Below are positions 34,509 through 43,922 of a stretch of DNA of 57,238 nucleotides, in pieces (within the stretch, counting starts at the first letter, position 1; every line of letters begins with the position of its first letter). Origin of the DNA: Pseudomonadota bacterium (lineage in GTDB: Bacteria > Pseudomonadota > Alphaproteobacteria > Rickettsiales > UBA1997); the NCBI GenBank assembly GCA_018970485.1, contig JAGWWH010000007.1, positions 1-57,238 on the forward strand, read 5' to 3'. Both the position numbers and the translations under genes were made by a program. Below the pieces are notes generated by a model. That model saw only the letters and a list, made by a program, of their open reading frames with translations. It was not told the origin of the DNA and did no database searches.

Positions 34509-36047
34509 AATTGGTTTTACCCCAAGTAGAGGAGCAATGTTTTTAATCACCCTGCCAACAACTGGCGCAGCAACCATACCGCCAGTATTAAAAATATAAT
34601 TCGGACGATCAAAAATTACGTAAATCAAATATTGGGGTTTGGAAATTGGGAAGGTGGCTACGAAAGATGCGTTGGTTAGGTTTGTGTTGTATTTTCCAGA
34701 TTCTGCTAGCTCAGCCGTTCCAGTTTTGCCACCAACTTCATAACCTTCGATATTAGATTTTTTGCCAGTTCCAAGCTCGACAGCTTTGCGCAATATCATT
34801 CTCATTGTTTCTGAGGTTGATTCTTTAATGACCCTTTCTCCCTCTGGCTGCTTATCTATTTTCACAAAAGAGGGTTTGTATAAAATTCCACCATTGACAA
34901 TTGCCGCGCTGGCCATTGCTAAATGAAGAGGCGTAATCGCAATTCCGTGTCCGTAAGAGATCGTATAAAGACTAATTTGGCCCCAATTTTTTGGATAAAT
35001 TGGCTTACCAAGCCCAGGAAATTCAGCGTCTAATTTTTTTAACAAACCAATCTTTGCTAAGAATTTTTTCTGACTCTCGGCACCAATTTTATCAGCGATT
35101 TTAACAGTTCCGATATTTGATGAGTTAGAAAAAATCTCTTCGACAGTCATCAGATCTTTTGTCGAGTGATAGTCACTGATTGTGAAGCGTCCATATTTTA
35201 CAGGGTCTCGTACATTAAAAGTGTCGTTTGGTTTTATGACTCCTTCTTCGAAAGCGAGAGTGTTGGTAAAGATTTTCATTACTGAGCCAAGCTCATAGAG
35301 ACCATTAGTGACCCGGTTAAAATATTCATTAGCACTAGCTTTATTCGAAGAATTAGCGTCGAAATCTGGAATTGATGACAGTGCTAATATCTCTCCATTA
35401 TTTACATTTACGACTACGCCAGAGGCTGCCTTGGCTTGAAATTCCTCCATCGCGATCAGGAGCTCATCATGTAAAATATCTTGCACCCGCACATCCATCG
35501 CTAGCTGCAAATCTTCGTTTTGGGATAATTGTCGATTATATTGCATCTCCATTCCAGCAAGTCCTTTTCGGTCGCGATCAACGTAGCCCACGTAATGGCT
35601 AGTAATTGATTTCTGGGGATAAATGCGAATTCGATCATCTTCAAAAATTAACCCAGCCATTTTTAAATCTTCCGTAGCTTTGACTTGCGACGGAGTGAGA
35701 TTTCTCCGAATCAGAATCCACTGTTTGCTGCTTTTGTTCTCAGATATTTTTTTGAGAATTTCCTCGTAAGATAAATCAGGAAATATTTCAGAAAGTCCTT
35801 TGGCTAGGGCTCCAGAGTCTTTGATTAAAATTGAGCTGACGTAGAGGGATTTTGTTTTTAAATCAGTAGCAAGCAGAGTATCGTTGCGGTCGAAAATATT
35901 AGCTCGTTTACCGATCTTATTTTTGTCGTAAATATTGCTCACCGTTACTTTGTCTCCTGCAGTAACGATGAAGATCATGCGTAAGGAGATGAGTGTGAAA
36001 ACAGCGACAATAAAAAAATAGATGATGGCGAGGCGTGACTTATTCAT
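34461..36047 (-). CDS. ftsI: Class B penicillin-binding protein (FtsI-like)
   Basis: 528 residues: short cytoplasmic tail and one membrane helix (about 7-25), a dimerisation/linker region, then a transpeptidase domain with all three motifs: SxxK Ser255-Lys258 (GSVMK), SxN Ser309-Asn311 (NSSNIG) and KTG Lys441-Gly443 (GGKTGTAE). It cross-links septal peptidoglycan with FtsW. Its presence shows the organism builds a wall. No mraW, ftsL or mur genes are adjacent, so it has left the classical dcw cluster. It overlaps trmL by 48 bases and lies downstream of atpG. Confidence 0.9.
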   Translation of the reverse strand: MNKSRLAIIYFFIVAVFTLISLRMIFIVTAGDKVTVSNIYDKNKIGKRANIFDRNDTLLATDLKTKSLYVSSILIKDSGALAKGLSEIFPDLSYEEILKKISENKSSKQWILIRRNLTPSQVKATEDLKMAGLIFEDDRIRIYPQKSITSHYVGYVDRDRKGLAGMEMQYNRQLSQNEDLQLAMDVRVQDILHDELLIAMEEFQAKAASGVVVNVNNGEILALSSIPDFDANSSNKASANEYFNRVTNGLYELGSVMKIFTNTLAFEEGVIKPNDTFNVRDPVKYGRFTISDYHSTKDLMTVEEIFSNSSNIGTVKIADKIGAESQKKFLAKIGLLKKLDAEFPGLGKPIYPKNWGQISLYTISYGHGIAITPLHLAMASAAIVNGGILYKPSFVKIDKQPEGERVIKESTSETMRMILRKAVELGTGKKSNIEGYEVGGKTGTAELAESGKYNTNLTNASFVATFPISKPQYLIYVIFDRPNYIFNTGGMVAAPVVGRVIKNIAPLLGVKPILNRSSQNDPASDRDI

Positions 36048-36130
36048 ATTCGGCCATCTTTGTAGAGAGATCTGAGAGGTTTTAGAGGTAACGTTGAGGT
36101 AGGCTTAAAGATTTTGAGCCTGACATTGTC

Positions 36131-37018
36131 TTAAACTGTGTTCGCTCCCGAAATAATATCGATCAATTCTTTCGTAATGTTTGCTTGGCGGGTGCGATTG
36201 TAGACCAAGGTTAGATTCTTGATCATTTTTCCAGCATTATTGCTAGCGGCTTCCATAGCCGCCATTCTGGCTCCTTGTTCAGAGGCGCTATTTTCAAGTA
36301 AAATATTATAAATTTGGAGTGTGAGATTTCTTGGCAAAAGTTCCGACAAGACCTCTTCTTCACTTGGCTCATAACTCATTGGCGACTCAAGAGTCACCGC
36401 ATCTTCTTTTGCTAGAATCGGCGCTGGAATAATTTGTTTTGCTATCTGCTCTTGAGCAATTGCCGATTTGAACTTGCTGTAAATCACCTCGCAAACATCA
36501 AACTCATTTTCGTTAAAAAGTTTTACTAGTTTAGCGGATATTTCTTGAGCAACTTGGTAAGTAATAGCGTTTCTGAAAACTCCAGAAACGTTATCAATAA
36601 TTTGTTTGCCGTAAGGAGCTCTTAATTGTTCGTAGGCTTTGCGTCCGATACAAAAAACTTTTACATTGCGACCTCTTGAAACCAGAGATCCAATACGACT
36701 TTTGGCAAATCTGACTGTAGATCCATTTAGTCCCCCACAAAGACCGCGATCAGATGAAATAACAACGATCAAATGAGTGTCATGCTTACCTTTTCCGGTT
36801 AGTAGTGGAAATTTTTGGTTTAAATTTTCGCGTGCGGAAATGTTGGAGGCGAGCAGTGAAATCATTTCAGAAATTTTTTCAGCAAATGGTCGCGAAGATT
36901 CTACCGCATTCTTCGCTTTTTTTAGACGCGAAGCAGCGACCATTTTCATCGCCTTAGTCATTTTCTGAGTCGATTTTACGGACTTAATTCTGGTTTTTAG
37001 GGTTTTTAGATTCGCCAT
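36131..37018 (-). CDS. atpG: ATP synthase gamma subunit
   Basis: 295 residues, F1 rotor shaft. The N-terminal coiled helix (LKTLKTRIKSVKSTQKMTKAMKMVAASRL) and the C-terminal helix (AAMEAASNNAGKMIKNLTLVYNRTRQANITKELIDI) are conserved, with the central SSDRGLCGGLN. It follows atpA by 6 bases. In most bacteria atpD comes next; here the following gene is ftsI. Confidence 0.96.
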   Translation of the reverse strand: MANLKTLKTRIKSVKSTQKMTKAMKMVAASRLKKAKNAVESSRPFAEKISEMISLLASNISARENLNQKFPLLTGKGKHDTHLIVVISSDRGLCGGLNGSTVRFAKSRIGSLVSRGRNVKVFCIGRKAYEQLRAPYGKQIIDNVSGVFRNAITYQVAQEISAKLVKLFNENEFDVCEVIYSKFKSAIAQEQIAKQIIPAPILAKEDAVTLESPMSYEPSEEEVLSELLPRNLTLQIYNILLENSASEQGARMAAMEAASNNAGKMIKNLTLVYNRTRQANITKELIDIISGANTV

Positions 37019-37024
37019 CTTGAG

Positions 37025-38611
37025 CTATTTTTTTACACTGGCAGTGAGGCCGGCGTGATCCAAATGAGAAGAAGGGGCGTGGTTTAAGAAGATTGTCAAA
37101 AATTCTTCGATCAGGGTTTTTAACTTTGACTCAGTCTCGTCGGTAATTTTTTGTTCTTTCTTTATCGAGCTAAGAATTTCTGGATGAGAAGAATGCAGTT
37201 TGCGCAAAAATTCTTTTTCGAATCTGGTAACTTCCTTCACAGGAACTCGATCCAAATAACCCTTCACGCCGACGTAAATAGAGGCGACTTGCTCTTCGAA
37301 GCCAATTGGGGAATATTGATTTTGCTTCAAAAGCTCAGTCAATTTACGGCCTTTATCGAGTAATTTTTGCGTTGATGCATCAAGATCAGAGCCAAATTGG
37401 GAGAAAGCCTCGAGTTCGCGGAATTGTGCCAAATCTAACTTAATTGTTCCGGCAACTTGTTTCATAGCTTTGGTTTGAGCGGCAGAACCTACGCGAGATA
37501 CAGATAGACCAACGTTTACAGCTGGTTTGATGCCTTTGTAAAAGAGATCGGTTTCCAAGAAAATTTGTCCATCAGTAATCGAAATCACGTTAGTTGGAAT
37601 ATAAGCAGAAACGTCTCCGGCCTGAGTTTCAATGATTGGAAGAGCTGTCAGAGATCCACCACCCATTGCGTCAGACATTTTTGCGGCGCGCTCAAGTAGG
37701 CGAGAGTGAACGTAGAAAACATCGCCAGGGTAAGCCTCGCGTCCTGGTGGGCGACGAAGCAAAAGCGACATTTCGCGATAAGCGACGGCGTGCTTGGAAA
37801 GATCATCGTAAGCGATTACGGCGTGCATTCCATTATCGCGGAAATATTCGCCAACTGTGCATCCAGTATAAGGCGCGAAGAATTGTAGTGCGGCAGCTTC
37901 GGAAGCGGTTGCAGAAACAACTACCGTGTATTTCATCGCGCCAGCATCTTCGAGAGTTTTAACGATCTGAGCTACAGTTGAGCGCTTTTGTCCAATCGCG
38001 ACGTAGATACAGTAAAGTTTTTTCTTCTCATCGCCTTCTTCGTGAGCCTTGGCTTGGTTAATGAAGGTGTCGATAACAATTGCGGTTTTACCAGTTTGAC
38101 GATCGCCGATAATTAATTCGCGTTGGCCACGACCAACTGGGATCAAGCTATCGATTGCTTTGAGACCAGTTTGCATCGGCTCGCTAACTGATTGACGAGC
38201 AATGATTCCTGGGGCTTTAACTTCCACCCGAGTGTATTTTACATCAGTCAGCGGACCTTTGCCGTCAATTGGATTTCCAAGGGCGTCAATGACGCGGCCG
38301 AGCAAACCTTTACCAACAGGAACTTCTACGATTTTGCCAGTTCTTTTAACCCCAGAACCTTCCTTGATTGATTGAGCGTCTCCAAAAACAACAATACCAA
38401 CATTGTCAGTTTCAAGGTTTAGCGCCATACCCTTCACGCCAGAGTCAAACTCAACAAGCTCCCCGGCTTGAACGTTATCAAGGCCATAGATTTTGGCGAT
38501 CCCGTCACCAACTTTTATTACTTCACCAACCTCTTTGAGTTCAGCAGCGCCGTGAAAATTTTCTACAGTGCGTTGTAAGATATTGGAAAATTCTTCGACT
38601 TTGAATTCCAT
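37025..38611 (-). CDS. atpA: ATP synthase alpha subunit
   Basis: 528 residues, slightly longer than the usual 510. Walker A GDRQTGKT (169-176), Walker B-like [11 protein letters not shown], and the arginine-finger region [22 protein letters not shown] are intact. After the normal end of the family (near IEEFLTIF) there is an extra tail of about 18 residues ([19 protein letters not shown] region), which is unusual. Between atpH and atpG in the operon. Confidence 0.96.
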   Translation of the reverse strand: MEFKVEEFSNILQRTVENFHGAAELKEVGEVIKVGDGIAKIYGLDNVQAGELVEFDSGVKGMALNLETDNVGIVVFGDAQSIKEGSGVKRTGKIVEVPVGKGLLGRVIDALGNPIDGKGPLTDVKYTRVEVKAPGIIARQSVSEPMQTGLKAIDSLIPVGRGQRELIIGDRQTGKTAIVIDTFINQAKAHEEGDEKKKLYCIYVAIGQKRSTVAQIVKTLEDAGAMKYTVVVSATASEAAALQFFAPYTGCTVGEYFRDNGMHAVIAYDDLSKHAVAYREMSLLLRRPPGREAYPGDVFYVHSRLLERAAKMSDAMGGGSLTALPIIETQAGDVSAYIPTNVISITDGQIFLETDLFYKGIKPAVNVGLSVSRVGSAAQTKAMKQVAGTIKLDLAQFRELEAFSQFGSDLDASTQKLLDKGRKLTELLKQNQYSPIGFEEQVASIYVGVKGYLDRVPVKEVTRFEKEFLRKLHSSHPEILSSIKKEQKITDETESKLKTLIEEFLTIFLNHAPSSHLDHAGLTASVKK

Positions 38612-38636
38612 GTTAAGGCTTAGTTAGAGTTAAGGT

Positions 38637-39185
38637 TTAATTGATTGCAGCGAGGCATTCTTTCTTCAGATTTTCGAGTTGGTTTTTGAGACTAGCATCA
38701 ATTACCTCAGAGCCAATTTTGATTTGGAATCCACCAATAATTTGCTCTCTCACAATTTCTTTAACGGCGATTGTTTTTCCGGGGTACTTTTTTTCGATCA
38801 CAGCTTTAACACGATCGATTTGCTTTTTTTCGGTCTTGACCGCGCTGATTACTTCAACCTCGAGAATATTCTGATATTGTTTATTCAGGCGAGAAAACTC
38901 CTCATAAATTTCCGGAAATAGGTTGAGGCGGCGATTACGAACAATTGATGCAAAGAAGTTTGAAGAGAGTGAGCTTAGCCCGAATTTTTGTGTCACATCG
39001 CTGATGATTCTTACGAGGTCATTTTTTGCGATGACTGGATTTTTAAGTTCGTGGGCGAAGCTGGTACTAAAATTTTGTTTAAAAACTCCGAGTTCGTTAG
39101 AGGTTTTTTCGAGTGAATTGTTTTTTCTCGCTGCAAGAAAAAGTGCTTTGGCATAATTCTTGGCTACTACTGAAACTCTGGGCAT
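38637..39185 (-). CDS. atpH: ATP synthase delta subunit
   Basis: 182 residues from the start at 39185 (MPRVSVVAKNYAKALF), which matches the family. A longer reading upstream has 26 residues unlike it. The C-terminal EVISAVKTEKKQIDRVKAVIEKKYPGKTIAVKEIVREQIIGGFQIKIGSEVIDASLKNQLENLKK is the conserved OSCP/delta domain. It links F1 to the stator. First gene of the atpH-atpA-atpG cluster. Confidence 0.93.
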   Translation of the reverse strand: MPRVSVVAKNYAKALFLAARKNNSLEKTSNELGVFKQNFSTSFAHELKNPVIAKNDLVRIISDVTQKFGLSSLSSNFFASIVRNRRLNLFPEIYEEFSRLNKQYQNILEVEVISAVKTEKKQIDRVKAVIEKKYPGKTIAVKEIVREQIIGGFQIKIGSEVIDASLKNQLENLKKECLAAIN

Positions 39186-39278
39186 GTTTATTTGAAAAAA
39201 CTTGGGGGAAGGACTAGGAAAATGGAGGGCGCGCAACGTAGTTTTAAGAAAAATAAAATGCAACCCGACAAGTCTGAT

Positions 39279-40301
39279 TCAATGCGCGTTAACAGGATCA
39301 ATATTGTCGTAGTAATCGTTAATTAGAGTTGAGTCGGGAATCTTTTTTTCTTTCTCAAAGGCTATGTGAAAAAGTGCATCACCTTTATTCGTTAAAGGCA
39401 GAAGAGACATGCCAATTACAATTCCACTCTCATGAGCGCGAACTAGTATTTTATGATCACCTAATGGGTTTGATATTTCACTGAGGATGTCGCCTTTTTT
39501 AACTACTGAGCCGAGCTTAATTCTCGGCATATTAATTCCACTCCGAGGCGCCCTCAACCAAGAACTGGAGCGAGCAATGAAAGTTTTTTTATGTCTGATT
39601 TTTTGACGCGATTTTATCATGCCGATTTCTCTCATCACGCGCAAAATTCCATCGACTCCAATTTTAATATTATTTTCGTCAAATCTCAGGGCTTCTCCCG
39701 CCTCAAATAAAATCATTGGAATCTCTGATTGCATTACTGCAGCTCTTAGTGAGCCATCACGCAAATTCGAGTTTACGATTACTGGCGCACCAAATGCTAA
39801 AGCAAGTTCGAGAGTTTTTTTGTTAGAGATATCGGCGCGAATTTGTGCAAAATTGGAGCGATGAAAAGCGCCGGTATGAAGGTCAATTCCAAAATCAGAT
39901 TTCAAAACAATTTCACTCATAAACTTGTGAGCTAGCTGTGAAGCGAGTGAGCCATTTTTAATTCCAGGAAAACAGCGATTGAGATCGCGACGATCTGGCA
40001 AATATCTGGAGCGATCATTGAAGCCGAAAATATTGACGATTGGAATAACGATGAGAGTGCCATAAATATTTTTTAACGCTTTGTGCGAGAGTAGGCGACG
40101 AGCGATTTCGATGCCGTTAATTTCGTCACCGTGAATTGTTGAAGAAACAAAAAGTGTCGGCCCATCTTTTTTGCTGCGAATAACTTCAACCGGCATTTTG
40201 ACGTCGGTAAAATCGTAAATACTTCCCATGTCAATATTGATGCGTAGACGCTGGCCACGCTTGATTTCGATATTGTCGATGGTGAAGCGATTATTTGCCA
40301 T
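39279..40301 (-). CDS. Succinylglutamate desuccinylase/aspartoacylase-like protein
   Basis: 340 residues of the M14-like AstE/AspA family. Zinc-site residues are visible: HGDE (His57, Glu60) and DLHTG (His142), with the arginine region DLNRCFPG, and a Glu in MILFEAGEA as a candidate catalytic base. The C-terminal part (about 235-330) looks like a barrel-sandwich domain with GVKKGDILSEISNP. Such enzymes remove an acyl group from an N-acylated amino acid; the substrate is not clear. It overlaps speB by 11 bases. Confidence 0.78.
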   Translation of the reverse strand: MANNRFTIDNIEIKRGQRLRINIDMGSIYDFTDVKMPVEVIRSKKDGPTLFVSSTIHGDEINGIEIARRLLSHKALKNIYGTLIVIPIVNIFGFNDRSRYLPDRRDLNRCFPGIKNGSLASQLAHKFMSEIVLKSDFGIDLHTGAFHRSNFAQIRADISNKKTLELALAFGAPVIVNSNLRDGSLRAAVMQSEIPMILFEAGEALRFDENNIKIGVDGILRVMREIGMIKSRQKIRHKKTFIARSSSWLRAPRSGINMPRIKLGSVVKKGDILSEISNPLGDHKILVRAHESGIVIGMSLLPLTNKGDALFHIAFEKEKKIPDSTLINDYYDNIDPVNAH

Positions 40302-41199
40302 TTTTACCTAAAAAAGCGTAAGACAAAATTTTGTAGCAAAGCTTCGCTGACAAGAAATCGCATGAGTGTAAAGCCTTGACTGGCGCGAGTTCAACGACAT
40401 CTGCGCCAACAAAATTAGAAATTTTTGCTGCTTCGCGAATGATATCGAGAGCATCTTCCCACACTATTCCGCCTGGTTCGGGAGTGCCTGTTGCTTGCAT
40501 CAAACTTGAGTCAAATCCATCTAAATCGAAAGTTACAAAAACTGGACGGCCTTTAAGCGGAGCCACGATTTCCTTGGCATTCCAGCTTCTACGATCCTTG
40601 CCAAAATGCATGTGAATGCGATGGCGATTGGCTTCTAAAAATGGAATTTCGCCGGCGGAAATATTTCTGATGCCGCAAGAAATTAGTGTAGAAATCGGAT
40701 GATCCATCACGCGACGAAGTGCCGCGGCATGTGAATAATGTTCGTCTCCGTAACCATCGCGCAAATCGGCGTGAGCGTCGAAATGCAAAATTGCGAGATC
40801 TGGATAGCGCTTAACAAAAGGACGAATTGAGCCAGCGGTAATCGAATGTTCGCCGCCCAAGATCAGCGGAAATTTTCCCGCCGCCAAAAGGGATTCAGTA
40901 ATTTTTTCGAGTTGATCCAAAGATTTTGGAACTGAGCTGTAGTCAATTTCTGGCGCCTTCATTGTTGCGACGCCATATTTGCGAAATGGCTCACACCAAA
41001 ATTCTTCATCAAAAAGTTCAACTTGCTGCGAAGCTTTAATGATCGCTTTCGGGCCGTTTTTCGTGCCTCCGCCGTAGCTGACGGATTTTTCTAAACCAAA
41101 AGGAACGACAACAACTTTTGCGTCATCCGGCGATTTTAAATATTTTTCTTCAACGCCGAGAAAGCCTGATTTTTGTGGAACGAAAGCAATTTTTTTCAT
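40291..41199 (-). CDS. speB: Agmatinase/arginase-family ureohydrolase
   Basis: 302 residues. Binuclear manganese motifs: GGEHSITAG, DAHADLRD (Asp-His-Asp) and TFDLDGFD (two Asp), all intact. In the agmatinase subfamily it makes putrescine and urea from agmatine; formimidoylglutamase and proclavaminate-type relatives are alternatives. It overlaps purK by 4 bases at its start and the aspartoacylase-like gene by 11 at its end, so the three are one operon. Confidence 0.85.
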   Translation of the reverse strand: MKKIAFVPQKSGFLGVEEKYLKSPDDAKVVVVPFGLEKSVSYGGGTKNGPKAIIKASQQVELFDEEFWCEPFRKYGVATMKAPEIDYSSVPKSLDQLEKITESLLAAGKFPLILGGEHSITAGSIRPFVKRYPDLAILHFDAHADLRDGYGDEHYSHAAALRRVMDHPISTLISCGIRNISAGEIPFLEANRHRIHMHFGKDRRSWNAKEIVAPLKGRPVFVTFDLDGFDSSLMQATGTPEPGGIVWEDALDIIREAAKISNFVGADVVELAPVKALHSCDFLSAKLCYKILSYAFLGKNGK

Positions 41200-42227
41200 T
41201 TTGAAATTAAAAAATTTACGTGAGCCATTTTTCTTCCCGCAGCAATTTTTTCTTTGCCATAGAGGTGAATTTTAGCGCGCGGATTTTGATAAAATTTTGC
41301 AAGATCTTTCACCTCATCGCCGATTAAATTTTTCATGTAACCACTGGAGTGAAAATCTGTTGAGCCAAGCGGCAAGCCGGTGATCGCCCGAATTAGCTGC
41401 TCAAATTGTGAAGTTACACATCCATCCATTGAGAAATGTCCAGAGTTGTGCGGCCTAGGGGCGAGCTCGTTAACGACAATTTCTTCACCAACTACAAACA
41501 TTTCCACCGCTAAAATTCCGATCAAATCTAACTCTTTAGCAATTTTCTCGGCGATTGCTTGAGCCTTGATTATCAAGGCTTGTGAGATTTTTGCTGGATA
41601 ATGACTTTCATCCAAAATTCCATTTTTGTGAATATTGGTTAGTGGTTCATAAGCCTTAATCTCACCAGCTTTTGAACGCGCAACCACAACAGAAATTTCT
41701 GAATCGAATGGACAGAATTTTTCTAAAATCATTTCTTGCGATCCGGTTTGGGGCAATGAATCACCAGCTTTTAAGACATATTGACCTTTTCCATCATAAC
41801 CCATTGTCGCGGTTTTTAGAATCCCTTTGCCGAACTTATTTAGATTCTCTGCGAAGTCAGAAGTGGCGAATTCAGTAGTTTTGATAGCAATCGAATTAAG
41901 AAATTTTTTTTCTAAAATTCTGTTCTGAGTTATTTTTAAAATTTGTGACTTCGGAGAAAGCTCAACATGTGAAGCCACGAATTCAGCAGTCTCGAACGGA
42001 ATATTCTCAAATTCAAAACTAGCGACATCGATGCTTTCAGCAAATTTTTTCAGCGCATTTTGATCAGAATAATCAGCAATTATTGTTTGATTTGTGACAA
42101 AGCTAGCTGGTGAATTTTTTTGATCGGTTAAAACTACGGTGCGAAATCCAAGTTGATGCGCAGCAAAGCAAATCATGCGTCCAAGCTGGCCGCCGCCAAT
42201 AATACCGATTGTTTGAATTTTTTTCAT
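41196..42227 (-). CDS. purK: N5-carboxyaminoimidazole ribonucleotide synthase
   Basis: 343 residues, ATP-grasp fold. Purine synthesis step that carboxylates AIR with bicarbonate and ATP. Family marks: TIGIIGGGQLGRMICFAAHQLGF at the N-terminus, LKTATMGYDGKGQYVLK (ATP-binding) and ELAPRPHNSGHFSMDGCVTSQFEQLIRAI. Its usual partner purE is not beside it. It overlaps speB by 4 bases. Its start faces the divergent pirin gene 69 bases away. Confidence 0.95.
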   Translation of the reverse strand: MKKIQTIGIIGGGQLGRMICFAAHQLGFRTVVLTDQKNSPASFVTNQTIIADYSDQNALKKFAESIDVASFEFENIPFETAEFVASHVELSPKSQILKITQNRILEKKFLNSIAIKTTEFATSDFAENLNKFGKGILKTATMGYDGKGQYVLKAGDSLPQTGSQEMILEKFCPFDSEISVVVARSKAGEIKAYEPLTNIHKNGILDESHYPAKISQALIIKAQAIAEKIAKELDLIGILAVEMFVVGEEIVVNELAPRPHNSGHFSMDGCVTSQFEQLIRAITGLPLGSTDFHSSGYMKNLIGDEVKDLAKFYQNPRAKIHLYGKEKIAAGRKMAHVNFLISK

Positions 42228-42296
42228 TCGCAGAATTTAGAGAAAAAATTGTTAAAAAATTTATCTCCCCCTTTTACGCAAAAGTGAATTAATTTT

Positions 42297-42992
42297 ATGA
42301 TTACCATCAGAAAGTCTAACGAGCGCGGATCTGCAAATCACGGCTGGCTTAAATCTTTTCATACATTCTCTTTTGCTGATTATTACGATCCAGCTCACAT
42401 GAATTTCGGAAATTTGCGCGTGATCAATGAGGATTACATCTCTCCTTCAGCAGGCTTTGGCAAGCATCCGCACCATAACATGGAAATAATCACCTACGTA
42501 ATTTCTGGCGCACTTTCGCACGAAGATTCGATGGGAAATTCTTCAACAATTCTGCCGGGCGAAGTACAAATTATGAGTGCTGGAACTGGCGTTTTTCATT
42601 CGGAATTTAATCACGAGAAAAATCGCGAGACGCACTTATTGCAAATTTGGATTTTGCCAAAAGTTAAGGAAGTCACCCCGCGTTATGATCAAAAATCTTT
42701 TATCGAAGACTTTAAAAAAAACGATTTCGTGCTTGTGGTTTCTGGCTCGGGACGAGATGGATCAATTCAAATAAATCAAGATGTGGAAATTTTTGTTGGT
42801 AAATTTTCGTCACAAAAAACCTTTGATTTTGAGGTAAAAAAAGATCGAAAGATTTGGATTCAGATTGTTTCGGGAAAGATTTTTGTGAATGGTTCGGGCC
42901 TTGAAAAGGGTGATGCTGCGGCAATAAAAAATGAGTCAGAAATTAAAATAAAAGCCGAAGAAAATTCCGAATTTTTGTTATTTGATTTGTGA
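42297..42992 (+). CDS. Pirin-family cupin protein
   Basis: 231 residues with the double cupin of pirins. The N-terminal metal site is complete: FGKHPHHNMEIITYVISGALSHEDSMGN provides three His and one Glu for iron. Some bacterial pirins act as quercetin dioxygenases or as regulators of pyruvate dehydrogenase; the role here is not known. It is a single gene divergent from purK. Confidence 0.88.
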   Translation: MITIRKSNERGSANHGWLKSFHTFSFADYYDPAHMNFGNLRVINEDYISPSAGFGKHPHHNMEIITYVISGALSHEDSMGNSSTILPGEVQIMSAGTGVFHSEFNHEKNRETHLLQIWILPKVKEVTPRYDQKSFIEDFKKNDFVLVVSGSGRDGSIQINQDVEIFVGKFSSQKTFDFEVKKDRKIWIQIVSGKIFVNGSGLEKGDAAAIKNESEIKIKAEENSEFLLFDL

Positions 42993-43103
42993 TCAAAATC
43001 GCAAAATAAGTTTTTTAAAGTTTTCGTAGAGTCCGCAAATAAAGGGCGAGCGATTGTTTTTAGATATCCGTCACCTCATCTCATCCAGTAAGTTTTTCAT
43101 AAA

Positions 43104-43781
43104 ATGCCTCAGAAATTTCAGACCCTAAAAAAAGCAAAACGCCTTAAGAAATCTTCGCAAAAATGGCTTTTACGTCAAATAAATGATCCTTTCGTGGAGA
43201 AGGCTAAGCTAGAGGGCTGGAGATCGCGTGCAGCTTTTAAAATTATTGAAGTCGATCAGAAATTTAAAATTTTTAAAAAAGGAAAAATCGTTTTGGATCT
43301 TGGTGCCGCACCAGGCGGATGGTCGCAATATGCGGTAACAAAAGTTGGCGAAGGAAATGTTGTCGCGCTTGATTTACTGACGATTGATCCATTGCTGGGA
43401 GTACATTTTTTTGTCGGTGATTTCACTGAGGAGTCGGTGTCGGAACAAATTATTTCTCTACTAAAAACCATTCCTCACAACAAGGGCGGAAGATGTGATG
43501 TGGTTCTTACCGATATGGCCGCGAACACTACAGGGGATCATCAAACCGATCACTTACGAATCGTTGGCCTGCTTGAAGAAGCGCTAAATTTTGCAGAAAA
43601 AGTTCTCAATGATGGCGGATCTTTTGTCGGAAAGATTTTTCAAGGAGGAAGCTCTGATGAAATTCTAAAAAAACTCAGAAAAAGATTTTCGACGGTAAAA
43701 TATTTTAAGCCCGATTCGTCACGAAAAGATTCCTCAGAAACTTATTTAGTTGCGCTTGGCTTCAGTCCTGACAGGCTTTAG
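43104..43781 (+). CDS. rlmE: 23S rRNA 2'-O-ribose methyltransferase RlmE
   Basis: 225 residues. Methylates U2552 of 23S rRNA. The FtsJ motifs are intact: RAAFKIIEVDQKF, the SAM site VLDLGAAPGGWSQ, DMAANTTGDHQTDHLR (catalytic Asp), and KIFQGG (catalytic Lys) with the final KPDSSRKDSSETYLV. It overlaps by 36 bases the small lipoprotein gene on the other strand. Confidence 0.94.
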   Translation: MPQKFQTLKKAKRLKKSSQKWLLRQINDPFVEKAKLEGWRSRAAFKIIEVDQKFKIFKKGKIVLDLGAAPGGWSQYAVTKVGEGNVVALDLLTIDPLLGVHFFVGDFTEESVSEQIISLLKTIPHNKGGRCDVVLTDMAANTTGDHQTDHLRIVGLLEEALNFAEKVLNDGGSFVGKIFQGGSSDEILKKLRKRFSTVKYFKPDSSRKDSSETYLVALGFSPDRL

Positions 43782-43922
43782 ATTATAAGGACAATTACTT
43801 TTTTCTTCGGGAGAATAAATTTTGTAGACGCATTTATTGTCGTAAAAATTTGAGCCAAGAGTGCCATTTTCAATAGAGACACATCCTGTCAAAACAAATA
43901 GTGATAAAATTCTAAGCAACAT
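43746..43922 (-). CDS. Small lipoprotein
   Basis: 58 residues, not previously obvious by length. It begins [16 protein letters not shown], a signal peptide with lipobox LTGC and lipid-modified Cys14, so it should be an outer- or inner-membrane lipoprotein. The mature peptide has two more cysteines (Cys31, Cys44) that could form a disulfide and ends KPVRTEAKRN. The start overlaps the dehydratase gene by 11 bases and the end overlaps the convergent rlmE by 36, implying it is co-transcribed with the dehydratase. No homologue is recognised. Confidence 0.65.
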   Translation of the reverse strand: MLLRILSLFVLTGCVSIENGTLGSNFYDNKCVYKIYSPEEKSNCPYNLKPVRTEAKRN

